A stretch of DNA of 64,000 nt from JAYODW01 sp038116745 (GTDB taxonomy: Bacteria; Pseudomonadota; Gammaproteobacteria; Ga0077536): contig JAYODW010000030.1 of NCBI GenBank assembly GCA_038116745.1, positions 1 to 64,000 on the forward strand, in the 5' to 3' direction. Below, in pieces: positions 28,301 through 34,748 of the stretch. Position 1 is the first letter of the stretch; every line of letters begins with the position of its first letter. Under the pieces are notes generated by a model. It was not told the DNA's origin and searched no databases. It saw only the letters and a list, made by a program, of their open reading frames with translations. Made by a program: the position numbers and the translations under genes.

Positions 28301-30964
28301 AAAGAAGTTTGCCGCATCGCCTCCGCTGTCGCGGGCGCCGATCGTCACGACGCTATCCAGGGCGAAGCTCAGCGCCCCGACGGGCGTGCTGCTCGGGCAT
28401 TGCGCGTCGTCACCGCAGCTCAGGGGGCGCAGGGCCTTGCCGTCTCGGTAAAGGATCACGCTGGGCGCCGGCGTGCCGGACGCGTCAACGTAGTCGGCGT
28501 CGTAGACCACGGCCCAGTAGTGCCAGGTGTTGTCCGTGAGCGCCGGCTCTGCCGCTATCTCGACGCCGGGCGCCGACACATAGAAAGCACGGGACGACCT
28601 GAACCCGACCCGAAGCTGGTCTCCGACCGCCGAGCCGAGCGCAACGATATCCCGGGTCATCACCTGGCTCCCGGGCGGGTCCACGCGCGCCCAGAACTCG
28701 ATAGTGAAACTCTGCGAGCCGTCGAGTGCGGCGGTCTGATCGCTCTGGTCGGTGTACAGGTAATCCCCGGTGCCGGAAAGCTGCATGAAGCGCTCAGGAG
28801 GATTGGGCGCATTCTCGATCACATACCCGCGCGGGTGATAGGCCAGGTCGAGCCCCTCACCGGTACTCAGGATCTCCGCATCAACCACCGAGTTGAAGTT
28901 GTAATCCCGCGGGCGGAACTGTCGCCCCAGCGTATCCGTGAACTGCGGGTCGGTAACGGACGCGGCATCCAGGCCGTCAATCGACTCCGTGCCGGTGTTC
29001 ACTTCCGCGAGAAATTCGATCTCCCACTGCCAGTTGATCGCCGTCGGACCAACGATGGTGATCTCATCCCCCGACAGCGCCGGCACCCCGTTTACCGAGC
29101 CGGCTTTCAGTCGGGCCCTGTAGGCCGCGCGCAGGCGTACGTCTTCCTCCGTTCCCTCCAGGGTTTTGCCGTAGCGGTCGAGATACACATAGTCGGGCGC
29201 GAACAGAGTGACGGTCTCGCCCAGCGCGAAGGAGCTGGTCGCGGGTGATGCGGACGGCACCAGGAGGTGCTCGCCGTAGTCACTGTTAACGGTCACGTCG
29301 GTCGCGCCGTTCGCACTGACGGTGATGTCCTTGATGTAGTGTTCCTTGCTCAGCCCGCCCGTCGTCGCGCTGACAGAAACAGCCCAGTCTCCAGCCGCAG
29401 CGGGGTCGTAGGTTACCGGCACCCGGTCGAGAATCACCGTGGTGTCCCAGACCACTGACAAAGTGCTGTCAGCGGGCGTTGCGCCGGCCTCGATCGTGAC
29501 CACGACGGTGTGGTCATTGCTATCGCCGTTAGCCGGAAAGATGAGATCTGCCCTGGTTTGCGCATCCACCGCAGGCGGGTAGGCGGGAAGGACGCGGCGC
29601 GAGTCGTCAAAGGACACGCCCGCAAAGGGCTCACCCTGATTTTGCGTGGAATCACGCACGCTGACCGAAGAGCCCGTATCAGATGAACCGTTGTAATAGA
29701 TATCAAACGCGACGGCCAGCCCTTCACTGCTGCCCGCATACCCGGGATTTTTCACCGCTTCAGGCGGCCCGAAATTCACGCTGAAGCCGTCTGCAGGCGG
29801 GTCAGCACCGGCGTCCATCTTCATCTTGAACTCGACCTGAAGGTCCTGAATCTGCTCGCCCGCCGCGAAAGGCTGCAGCATGATCGTGCCGTTCTGACTG
29901 TTTAGATTCTCAGTGAGGTGCAGGTACGGTGAGACCGAAGTGTTGGACAATGCCGTACCGGAGAGCGTCACGTCACCATCATCGAAGGGATAGACGTAAT
30001 TCCAGACCAGGTTGTAGACCTGCTGAGCGCGCGCGTCATCCGTCCAGGAGGTGCACGCACACTCGCCAAGCGGTTGGATGATTACCTGGCCGTGGCCTGG
30101 CTGCAGCCCCGCACCGCCACCAGGAAATCGAACCTCGGAAGCGTAATAAGACCCGCCGCCGCTACCACCCTGTGCATTCTGCGTTCCGTCCCCGCCATCG
30201 AAGCCACCGCCGCCGCCGCCGCCGCCATTTTTATTGGTGCCAGCCTGCTTGTAGGGTCCGCCTTCACCGCCGCCGCCCCAGCCGCCATCCCCGCCCGAGG
30301 CGTTGTCCCCACCGTTGGGGTTGCCGCCGCCGGCGTGACCCGCCAGGTAAGACTGGCCGCCCTGCGCCAGCAGGGTAATGCCGGTATCGTCATTATGGCT
30401 ACGCCCGCCATCCCGATAACCCCCGCCACCAGCGCCCCCGTAGTAGTCAGACGCAATGCCGCCTCCGGTGCCCGAGGACGCGCCGACATACCGGCCGGCC
30501 TCGCCGCTCTCATCCCTGCCCGCGCCGCCGCCGCCGCCAGCCATCAGCAGCAGCTTGTCGTTGGAGCCCGGCTCGAGGTCCGTTCCGTCCTCAATTAAAA
30601 CGATCGACGAAGCGCCGCCACCGCCGCCGCCGCTCATGGGGCCGCTGTTGTATTGGATGCCGGGCCCACCCTGGCAGCCGACGCCGATGCGCAGCTTGTC
30701 ACCCTCAGTCAGATCGACCTGCCCGGTGACCTTCGCGCCCTTGCCGCCGACCCAAGCCGTTGCGTTGACTTTTCCACCCTGCGCGCCGGAGACCGTCAGG
30801 GAGTACCGTCCCGTGTAGGGCGCCGTATAGACTTCAAATTTGCCGGTACAGGAAAAGGTTTGCGGGTCTGCCTGAACCGATGCTGCCTGCAGCAACGCAA
30901 ACGCTGCCAGACCCGCCAGGCAGGTCGCCCACAGCAAGCGAGGATGACGCTCGGGAAAACTCAC
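19340..30964 (-). CDS. B': giant secreted multidomain protein (3874 aa), paralogue of B with a second glycine-rich domain
   Basis: 3874 aa, signal peptide 1-32 (cleavage near VQA-DP). GTG start overlaps the stop of A' (GTGA). Order of parts: ALK/LTK-like glycine-rich domain 1 (35-299), lectin-like beta-sandwich (312-559, ADGFSVNFGP), LamG-like domain (727-925), conserved unknown core, a second complete glycine-rich domain inserted in that core (about 1829-2119; absent from B), core resumes at YWRTDYPVLKRGETLSY, EF-hand loop (about 2825, DANNDGLIDETD), GTPFRGAIGAGKLFKEGY (about 3102), helical bundle (3259-3615) and beta-rich C-terminus with RIRSVGV and TcA-like layout (3629-3874). The PA14-like segment of B is missing here. 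A patch at about 20690-21010 is visibly AT-richer than its surroundings and corresponds to a stretch of the bundle where B and B' differ. Function unknown. Confidence 0.85.
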   Translation of the reverse strand: MSFPERHPRLLWATCLAGLAAFALLQAASVQADPQTFSCTGKFEVYTAPYTGRYSLTVSGAQGGKVNATAWVGGKGAKVTGQVDLTEGDKLRIGVGCQGGPGIQYNSGPMSGGGGGGASSIVLIEDGTDLEPGSNDKLLLMAGGGGGAGRDESGEAGRYVGASSGTGGGIASDYYGGAGGGGYRDGGRSHNDDTGITLLAQGGQSYLAGHAGGGNPNGGDNASGGDGGWGGGGEGGPYKQAGTNKNGGGGGGGGFDGGDGTQNAQGGSGGGSYYASEVRFPGGGAGLQPGHGQVIIQPLGECACTSWTDDARAQQVYNLVWNYVYPFDDGDVTLSGTALSNTSVSPYLHLTENLNSQNGTIMLQPFAAGEQIQDLQVEFKMKMDAGADPPADGFSVNFGPPEAVKNPGYAGSSEGLAVAFDIYYNGSSDTGSSVSVRDSTQNQGEPFAGVSFDDSRRVLPAYPPAVDAQTRADLIFPANGDSNDHTVVVTIEAGATPADSTLSVVWDTTVILDRVPVTYDPAAAGDWAVSVSATTGGLSKEHYIKDITVSANGATDVTVNSDYGEHLLVPSASPATSSFALGETVTLFAPDYVYLDRYGKTLEGTEEDVRLRAAYRARLKAGSVNGVPALSGDEITIVGPTAINWQWEIEFLAEVNTGTESIDGLDAASVTDPQFTDTLGRQFRPRDYNFNSVVDAEILSTGEGLDLAYHPRGYVIENAPNPPERFMQLSGTGDYLYTDQSDQTAALDGSQSFTIEFWARVDPPGSQVMTRDIVALGSAVGDQLRVGFRSSRAFYVSAPGVEIAAEPALTDNTWHYWAVVYDADYVDASGTPAPSVILYRDGKALRPLSCGDDAQCPSSTPVGALSFALDSVVTIGARDSGGDAANFFAGGVNNLRVWGSARSMGEIRADAVPATLGAGPLLEVPFDQLDYVTGTGSLPLNDPALEGAELNYAYIKVPVEDGSFDFEPKGFAALVPVDVTHAQLAAALHPGFHYNPTPDTSGDLQGIDSDEAGPLSSYRRVFWLWQKEFGFEVSVLTIGLPPELLSQLAQHAYLRTVEQEYFLPAGETGRQITDGILTVLEKWIPEGDPLEVGAVYRSPNRRYTLSEVSQQVDNFATVDLDTMGNDTFGGLVAKTFRHPAVTAPGKLVFHFDRTIFRARLPIGTGLDFSSVAGMNLQLDTALPDDAELQPVTDTNRPNVQLLSSGGPLSSTDGEGEAWQLDRVGKRLYFLKPGVFSIDWTDANTGETYTIQVTTDFPATETQYAFLEDPDGHYLGDAPNYVSDFIYPSTEVAFSGHPDAHYRYVLSPNDARPAPFDLDLSSDDGWHFLRRYYSDHSTAQTDTNAFTARFTETTAGTRSVLVFSRRTDGQPATGDLTREEIAVRVVRSDQPDLVERTEEIYVADRVPPCRTGLFVDRGTCLQSSADEAGLGTGWIINEVANYNATLYDSTALVGQWGPVFPVNDSTVYGNDSNALQVQWYRHCVDSDATENTFCPDSTIQYNTVSFPEYDAPVTPVIYIASQLGSEGFTQDYLNPPAPQRVDAEHQFFDPTVFTGLTVYNQPDRSLAGFNPNEEHALIAPSNYAGMTGDSMKNIGQSAVFALQKDINCDNAGITAGECSHYTSEPFVLAQFTNRETGEPDMIAYAVKTTRALGGDGDPDSTLDPPAALFPNRDPDTHLPVDAAGNPVAQPGEGLLTAAGAPTQPAYDFKTVTFAGDQVTPFYPLNLVTNGRLLTQNEGWNKPLDSQNTTPRTFWRDKNGVPWVVGGHFVTEEGDDPGPFEYRFWYPLAEGFWLGEGGATVSVGTPVKWLPRGLGSPAVPDDFISLDAGCYASVEKIKSYPAVDAFATFDVLEDGYYLLEATGAPGGGVAGKRGGYGATVTGVVELKNGELLRIGVGNAGEEGTACATSYHGGGGGGASSIVKMVNGDQDTPGSDDQLLLIAAGGGGAGLNGSGKDAGGIAFGQSSGGSGGTTASTGNNFHGGAGGGGYRGTGEGNNDAKTQPQGGRAYSDPDEPNSGGSSAADGGDGGWGGGGEGGTAGAGNSDNCTDPAPPADEPGSGGGGGGYTGGNGGEGLQNDDGGNAGDAGISYFAGVSGKYCSSRASSDPASVTIYRYDGAAAVAEAGFAGQSIAYSAYWRTDYPVLKRGETLSYAGGEYKAENPAAAGLPGVIGWASAEVVFDSTSPDMAFDVAAADDPAEVLDGYAARFMRLLDVHAKEYSKDQLPAGYEPKNTDKISVVGSRWYFKELAGSLAQRFYFDSLASQLVLRGRIDGRESGDPDLTAVPLGISTLEPNRLPEEGDDYNILVALDPDNTSWTDALDELVEKSNGSEQANGNEAGQYTDEDGEPADVPIVKATGKPLVQPPLGLELAGCLDPSTLEYSTSCGAPDKWLFRPLRSLGTGAVLVPNPDSLTDPVGENRYVTLVENNHPQATGAVTLHVIRLGDERYRGAVSVITPVDPFDEKIELRHSGDFGGNTDEVYYEWWVRDVAPLEDLPTPDKDDDPLGWSKYDAGKGLNAITFEGDPEYTLGDKLFYVRYGHEHELFFGECYISSDPTPESQYDCGAFAAQNVEGGTVRDAAWRLVSLDTSAPDWSSPSSGDGDYSLAAAWQTPYQWAGALNSPQLQASGAKVYVPQLVMGWVKRVLDAVNPYEARFSADFTGDAPATYSSMLVEAGAPYDGPVALNADKDVIENVGLIALYSTVKDRALALTNNDTGAYPADSSFNQPLLLASTRLAMLHEMNANEAFSDAQNAALSVVSASGSIKDTLLAASPWVHAFQNEVADLGEETLALLRGTDYLKSFPVYNRLYPNYFKGLGEAAYNTNYNIKDANNDGLIDETDALILFPQGHGDAFGHYLSAIKEHYGLLRRDNFDWNASAELYALLGNVIPTDYLDEKSFARHATARARVGLSIVKETYRAAYTSDPDAQWQGYTDTSDPARAWGVSEWAGRSLQGAVFDWMVGNAMLPADPAVDDNGQPLEGLDRLDRETTRTELRALAGTAREIQQALNDANSAQTPLGLDADAVRFGLDPVFDGSGFVRKTHFEQVYESATAAAANAVQALNVVTETTQNLRAIANDTDALKEQAIRQDIDYKNRLIDLFGTPFRGAIGAGKLFKEGYSGPDLLTYMYLHSTAIHDFIPESADAYTTVRADIVADGVWGERDKGKSLSGGQDVQFQPVSYKQLEDHRDDIFNALFPYDEHAEDDPYDGVILENFETGPDDASVLTVKVPINTASDYAFEAPHEWEERASTGRIQVALADMLKAELELNDKLRRYETYNKKLRNAWTDFKYRLDAFAEAQESRRSAFATILASQEVIQASGVFEYNPEKNWTFRNTGSEADAAFIRGVGDRIEVPVANENNGDLIRELNQIKETLRKIGAADLNLTMSGGNAPGKARLLGFDISSAAREDGFKWFVNFKKGILFLAQEAKLQAELFGANDAKIYAEFNTFLSMLKGMSDMLVEEPVLRRDIGMAVHELEVASDRVRTLQAEGLRLIDERAAMNRQIAASAQRNRYNDMTSRLARDEALRKSDNAMDTALRFAFLAAKAYEYDTSLSDSHPANAGSILEAIQSELQLGLWDGGTPKLGNGGLADKLAQLKINYEALKGDIGLNNPQWEVSNFSLRSEAMRILPPGDGAADARWASYLASTVVDDLNSDPDFTRHCRPFADPAGPAQPGFKIRFSTEINSGRNFFGHSLSALDHGYSNANFSTRIRSVGVRFDGYDVAADGEQQLAVTPRVCLTPAGLDVMRYADGAVPKTRAWNVVNQRIPVPYPINITDLEQLAYNPRTDSLDGSFAELIRFGDFRAYPTADGAVTGIDPAYTDSQLFGRSVWNTLWYLFIPADYMSSDHETAITRFSETVDDINLELTTYSAAGM
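24600..25490 (-). other. Second glycine-rich (ALK/LTK-like) domain inserted inside giant B'
   Basis: Encodes about 290 residues that repeat the plan of the N-terminal glycine-rich domain: FATFDVLEDGYYLLEATGA at the start, then GGGGGGASSIV, LIAAGGGGAG, GGAGGGGYRG, GGDGGWGGGGEGG, GGGGGGYTGG and ISYFAG. It interrupts a region that is continuous in giant B, where only a short loop joins GRPVCWLPED to YSAYWQENYPVLKRG. This suggests domain duplication within B' (or loss from B). Confidence 0.8.
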
Positions 30965-33216
30965 TGCAGCTCTGCCACTGTGCTCACCCGGCGCAGCTCG
31001 ACAAGACCAACAGACACGATATTCGTACCTTCGCGCGTCAGACCGCGAGTGGTCTCCTGGTAAACGCCGGTCAGGAGATCCGGATCCGCGGACTCGTCAA
31101 AAACAATGGAGAACCCGCGCTCAATAGGCAGACCTGCGGCGTGGTCAGGATGGTAGGCATGCCGGAAAGGATTGCTGCGATGGAATGGATCCAGGGTCAG
31201 CGGTGAGCGGCTGCACCTGCCGCAGACCGCCGGATCGAGCGGGTCGGCCGGCTCACAGGGCGCGGCGTTCGTATCGCAATAGCTGTACTCCGCATCCCCT
31301 GTGTAGATCTCGCGCCCCACACCAAGCGCGCCGCCCAGCTCCCAGGAAAGGTAGTAGGTTTCGGGGAGATCAGAGGGGCGCTCGCGCATCGTCGAGAGCG
31401 CCGCGAAGCTGTAGGAAGTCCCGCTGTAGTCGCGTGGCATATCGTAGGCCCCGGTCTCCAGGCGCAGCCCCTCGCGCAGACCGTCGGGACGCTCACGGAT
31501 CCCCTCGAGATAAGGAATCCTGGTCTCGTCCACGACAAGCACGGGCGTTGGCTCGACCTCCTCAGAGGCAGTTTTCGTCTGCATCAGGATCCCGCGGCTC
31601 AACAGACGCGGGGTACCCGCCGCATCCACGTGGATGTAGATCTCCATAGGCAGCATGCTGGGTGTTCTCTGCACTGCCTGCGCGTCATCAGCCAGGCTGG
31701 TCACAGCGCCCAGGGTGACCTGACCTGCCCACAGCCCGGTGAAGGCGTCCACAGGCTCGCTGGTCTCCTCTTCGAGGATGAGGCTGTTGCTCGCCACCAC
31801 CGGCACGTAGCTGTACACCGTGCCGCCCCCCTCGAGCGATACCTCAGCCCGGAACAGCAGCTCGCGGTAGTTGGGCTGGTCCTTCCAGTTGCCTCGATCG
31901 GCGTCGACCCCCAGCGTGACCGTCAGGCTTTTCCCGGCAGCGAGCGCGGTACCCGCCGTAGCCTCCCACTGCCACGGGTTGCCCGACACGATGACCGTGC
32001 GCCAGTAGAGCTCCTCAGGGACCGGCTCAAGCGGAAGAACGTCCAGCACCGGCGCGGTCAGCGCAGCCTCGTTGGCCGGCGGATCGCCGTCAGCTGTGAG
32101 CGTAACCTGCTGCAGGGTGATGACATGCGAAGTACCGGCGGGGTCATCCGAAAGCGCGTCGCGGTTGGAAAAGGTGACCTCTGACGGTGTCACCTGGCGG
32201 GTATCGTAGATTTCTGAGCTACCGCTATCATCAGTGACGGTCTGGACCGTCGCCGTGTCTACCACGCTCAGTGACGCCGGACCCGAGCCGAAATTCCACG
32301 CGCCTGAGATAGCGCCTGGGAAATCAATCTCAACCGGCCCGCTCCAGCCTGCGCCTTTGAAGGCGTAGGGCACCAGCATCCAGTAAGCCTCGCCACTGCT
32401 GACCGTATCCGTAGCTCCAACTTTCGACCACAGCCCGGTAGCGTCAAGTCGGAGGACGTTTGCAAAGGTTGGCAGCGGCGGCTCAGGGACGACCCCGCCG
32501 GAGCAATCGACGGGGCAGGTGGTCTCAGTTTCAGGGATTTCACAGCGGCCGTTGCCGCAGGTCAGCGTTTGTCCCAGCCGCGACGTAAAGCTGATCCCAG
32601 AACCCGACATCAGCGCGTCAAATCGGGGGGCGCCTGCCACCCCGAACCCGACCAGGTTGTACTCTCCTTTGGTCCATGAAGGCCGGTAAAACTCGGCCAC
32701 GCCGCGGACTGCAAGCTGACCTGCAGACAAACCGCAGACCTTCGCGGGGTCGTTGAGCGCCAGCAGATCATCACAGGAGGTTGCGCTAGTCCCATCCGGC
32801 CGCACGAAGACGATGTAGCCGTGGTTTGCACGGACCGCAAAGTTATCGATCTGACCCGACGACGGGGGCGGATCGGACCAGACCTCCCAGCCGCCGATGT
32901 TATAAAGCTCATTCGGATCTGACACAAAGCTGTTCGGGCCGCGCACCTCGATCGGGGTTGCGGCGTAATCAATCACGAAGCCGCTGCCTGTCGCGCCGAA
33001 TACCTCAGAGGCGGTTTTGGCCGTGCCATCCGCGCTGACCGGGCCAACCTCCAGCCAGATGGCGTTCCAGCCGTATTTAAGGTTCAGGGTCTGGGTGATG
33101 GTTGCCGCCGGGCAGGCCAGCGGGATAAGCAGAAAGGCGGCCCCAGCAAACAGGAAGCGGCTGAGCACCTTGTACCCGTTTTGCTTTCCCCGCGATGAGA
33201 TCATCGAAACCGCCAT
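30961..33216 (-). CDS. A': secreted protein of unknown function, first gene of the giant operon
   Basis: 751 aa from the ATG at 33216, which has a strong Shine-Dalgarno AGGGAG five bases upstream; an earlier ATG at 33267 lacks one. Signal peptide about 1-37 (cleavage near CPA-AT). Same blocks as A: KYGWNAIWLEVG, FYRPSWTKGEYNLVGFGV, SGEAYWMLVPY, GLWAGQVTLGAVTSL, HVDAAGTPRLL, DPFHRSNPFRHAYHPDH. It has two inserts missing in A: a cysteine knot-like stretch with CGNGRCEIPETETTCPVDC (about residues 220-238, DNA 32503-32559) and a second Cys-rich loop (YCDTNAAPCEP... CGRC) just before the DPFHRSNPF block. Function unknown. The cysteines suggest disulfide formation after export, which fits the DsbB-like gene nearby. 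Confidence 0.8.
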   Translation of the reverse strand: MAVSMISSRGKQNGYKVLSRFLFAGAAFLLIPLACPAATITQTLNLKYGWNAIWLEVGPVSADGTAKTASEVFGATGSGFVIDYAATPIEVRGPNSFVSDPNELYNIGGWEVWSDPPPSSGQIDNFAVRANHGYIVFVRPDGTSATSCDDLLALNDPAKVCGLSAGQLAVRGVAEFYRPSWTKGEYNLVGFGVAGAPRFDALMSGSGISFTSRLGQTLTCGNGRCEIPETETTCPVDCSGGVVPEPPLPTFANVLRLDATGLWSKVGATDTVSSGEAYWMLVPYAFKGAGWSGPVEIDFPGAISGAWNFGSGPASLSVVDTATVQTVTDDSGSSEIYDTRQVTPSEVTFSNRDALSDDPAGTSHVITLQQVTLTADGDPPANEAALTAPVLDVLPLEPVPEELYWRTVIVSGNPWQWEATAGTALAAGKSLTVTLGVDADRGNWKDQPNYRELLFRAEVSLEGGGTVYSYVPVVASNSLILEEETSEPVDAFTGLWAGQVTLGAVTSLADDAQAVQRTPSMLPMEIYIHVDAAGTPRLLSRGILMQTKTASEEVEPTPVLVVDETRIPYLEGIRERPDGLREGLRLETGAYDMPRDYSGTSYSFAALSTMRERPSDLPETYYLSWELGGALGVGREIYTGDAEYSYCDTNAAPCEPADPLDPAVCGRCSRSPLTLDPFHRSNPFRHAYHPDHAAGLPIERGFSIVFDESADPDLLTGVYQETTRGLTREGTNIVSVGLVELRRVSTVAELQ

Positions 33217-33221
33217 CACTA

Positions 33222-33227
33222 CTCCCT
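33222..33227 (-). promoter_or_regulatory. Shine-Dalgarno deciding the A' start
   Basis: AGGGAG on the minus strand, followed by five bases (TAGTG) and then the ATG at 33216. It favours this ATG over the in-frame ATG at 33267. Confidence 0.7.
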
Positions 33228-33461
33228 GGTGCGCCAGCCCACCAGGAAATCGCGGCAGGCAGCGCATCCAGGACGGAACCTAGCCTGAGGGCAAAAGAAA
33301 GACAAGGTCAGTTAGAGATGTCACACCAACGTAGCCTTGCAGTCCGAACCGGTTGGGGTCGTGTCTCGCATCAGAAGACCCGCTGGAAGGGCATGTGGCA
33401 ACGGCCCCGAGTCAGGCTAGACTCGCACCATTCGGCGGTCAACGCTCCCGGCAACCGATCA
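33228..33461. promoter_or_regulatory. Divergent intergenic region between the giant operon and the DUF5993/DsbB genes
   Basis: Must contain the promoter for the 33-kb minus-strand operon and probably that of the plus-strand DUF5993/DsbB genes. On the minus strand the best pair I see is TTGTCT, 17 bases, TAGGTT (about 33284-33312); on the plus strand TGGCAA, 16 bases, TAGACT (about 33391-33418). Both are weak matches to sigma-70 consensus. No clear operator palindrome seen. Confidence 0.25.
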
Positions 33462-33471
33462 GGGGACCTGC

Positions 33472-33630
33472 ATGATCTTCACCGGCCTGTTCATCCTCGT
33501 TCTTGGAGCGCTCGCCACGGCCGCGGCCGGTCTGCGCCGGCTCGCGCTCGCGCTGTTCGCCGTCTCTCTGAGCGTCAACCTGCTGACCTTCCTGCATCAC
33601 GCCACCGACGTGCTGCCGCTGTCTTTCTGA
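33472..33630 (+). CDS. Small integral membrane protein, DUF5993-like
   Basis: 52 aa, start ATG at 33472 preceded by AGGGGA. Two hydrophobic segments (MIFTGLFILVLGALATAAAG and LALALFAVSLSVNLLTFL) separated by LRR, ending in HHATDVLPLSF. Small proteins of this size and with an HH-x-TD-x-L-x-LSF ending are known (DUF5993) and are commonly found directly before a DsbB-type gene, as here with a 2-base gap. Function unknown; a partner of the DsbB-like protein is plausible. Confidence 0.65.
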   Translation: MIFTGLFILVLGALATAAAGLRRLALALFAVSLSVNLLTFLHHATDVLPLSF

Positions 33631-33632
33631 GC

Positions 33633-34175
33633 ATGAACCGCGCAACCGCGATCACGCTCAATGTCCTCGCGCTGTACGGCATCAGCGTGGTGCTCGCCGT
33701 CGCCTTCGCGGCACAGCTCTGGCTTGGTGAGTTGCCCTGTCCGCTGTGCATGCTGCAGCGCCTGCAGTTCGCGCTGCTCGCAGTGGGTCCCCTCCTGAAC
33801 ATCCGGTTCGGGCCACGCCCGGGTCACTACGCGCTGTCGCTGCTCGCCGCGCTGGCCGGCGCCGGCTTCGCCCTGCGCCAGGTGGCGCTGCATATCCTGC
33901 CCGGCGACCCCGGCTACGGCAGCGCCCTGTTCGGGGTGCACTACTACAGCTGGGCGGTGGTCGCCTTCACGGGCGCGGTCGCGCTGATCGGCCTGATGCT
34001 GCTCTGCGAGCGACAGTTCGCCGCGAACGGACCCGAGACCGGGCGCATCAGCCGCTTTGCGCGGCTGGCCATCGCCCTGGTGGTGCTGATGACCGCACTG
34101 AACGTGTTGTCCACCGTGCTCATGTGCGGTTTCGCGGCCTGCCCGGACGACCCCACGAGCTACCACCTGCTGTAA
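33633..34175 (+). CDS. dsbB: Disulfide bond formation protein B (DsbB-like)
   Basis: 180 aa, four predicted transmembrane helices, inner membrane. Has the N-terminal periplasmic CPLC redox motif (ELPCPLCMLQR), and a C-terminal cysteine pair (LMCGFAACPDD). DsbB-family proteins reoxidise a periplasmic thiol oxidase such as DsbA and pass electrons to quinone. The second periplasmic-loop cysteine pair of canonical DsbB (between helices 3 and 4) is not obvious here, so it is a DsbB-like subfamily. I took the ATG at 33633, right after the DUF5993-like stop; a longer in-frame reading upstream would overlap that gene and lacks sense. Neighbouring secreted genes with cysteines (34253 and A') are likely beneficiaries. 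Confidence 0.8.
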   Translation: MNRATAITLNVLALYGISVVLAVAFAAQLWLGELPCPLCMLQRLQFALLAVGPLLNIRFGPRPGHYALSLLAALAGAGFALRQVALHILPGDPGYGSALFGVHYYSWAVVAFTGAVALIGLMLLCERQFAANGPETGRISRFARLAIALVVLMTALNVLSTVLMCGFAACPDDPTSYHLL

Positions 34176-34252
34176 AGAACAGGCGGCGCAGCTTAACCGA
34201 CAAGCATGACGGGTCAGCCGCTGAGAACAGTCCCGGGCAGAGGACAGTACAG

Positions 34253-34684
34253 ATGAAATCAACCGGCCTGGCGCTGCTTGCGCTCTTTACCAGCGCAGCG
34301 CTGCACGCGGAACCTCTCGATTACCTCCTCCGCGACGGGCGTTTCGAGACCACAGAAGGCGTTATCCCGAACGGCTGCTTCGCGCAGCTCATGACCGAGC
34401 TGAACGGCGATAACACGGTCGCCGCGGTGTTCCTGAACCGTGCCGCGCTGCGCGGCTGCATCGCCGCCAATTTCCCCTACCCCGGCGGCGATGAGACCCG
34501 CGTGTCCTACACCGTGAACGAGGCACTCGCGAACGATACTTTCAGACTGACCGTATGTCAGACAGTAGACGGCAGCCTGCGCGCCAGCTGCGACCGCATC
34601 CTGGTGCGTTTCGTGAACCGTCCCTATCGGACTGGCGACACCACGACGAACGTCCTGTCGCTGGAAAAACTCGGGGAGTGGTAG
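34253..34684 (+). CDS. Secreted four-cysteine protein of unknown function
   Basis: 143 aa with a clear signal peptide (MKSTGLALLALFTSAALHA, cleavage before EP) and an upstream AGAGGA. The mature part has four cysteines (NGCF, RGCI, TVCQ, SCDR), consistent with two disulfides and with its position 77 bp after the DsbB-like gene. No family recognised. Periplasmic location expected. Confidence 0.65.
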   Translation: MKSTGLALLALFTSAALHAEPLDYLLRDGRFETTEGVIPNGCFAQLMTELNGDNTVAAVFLNRAALRGCIAANFPYPGGDETRVSYTVNEALANDTFRLTVCQTVDGSLRASCDRILVRFVNRPYRTGDTTTNVLSLEKLGEW

Positions 34685-34691
34685 CGCTGCA

Positions 34692-34704
34692 GGCAGCCCC
34701 TGCC
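34692..34704. terminator. Possible short hairpin between convergent genes
   Basis: GGCAG-CCC-CTGCC, five-base stem with three-base loop, located in the 64-bp gap between the convergent genes ending at 34684 and 34749. No T-run follows, so a terminator function is only weakly supported. Confidence 0.25.
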
Positions 34705-34748
34705 GTGCGACCCGCCGGCGCCGGGCTCACGGGTCCTTCTCTACCCTC

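Noticed and set aside
223..33216. CRISPR array or transposable-element explanation for the repeats in the left half
   Set aside because: The repeats are codon-level protein repeats and paralogous genes; no spacer structure, transposase or terminal inverted repeats were seen.
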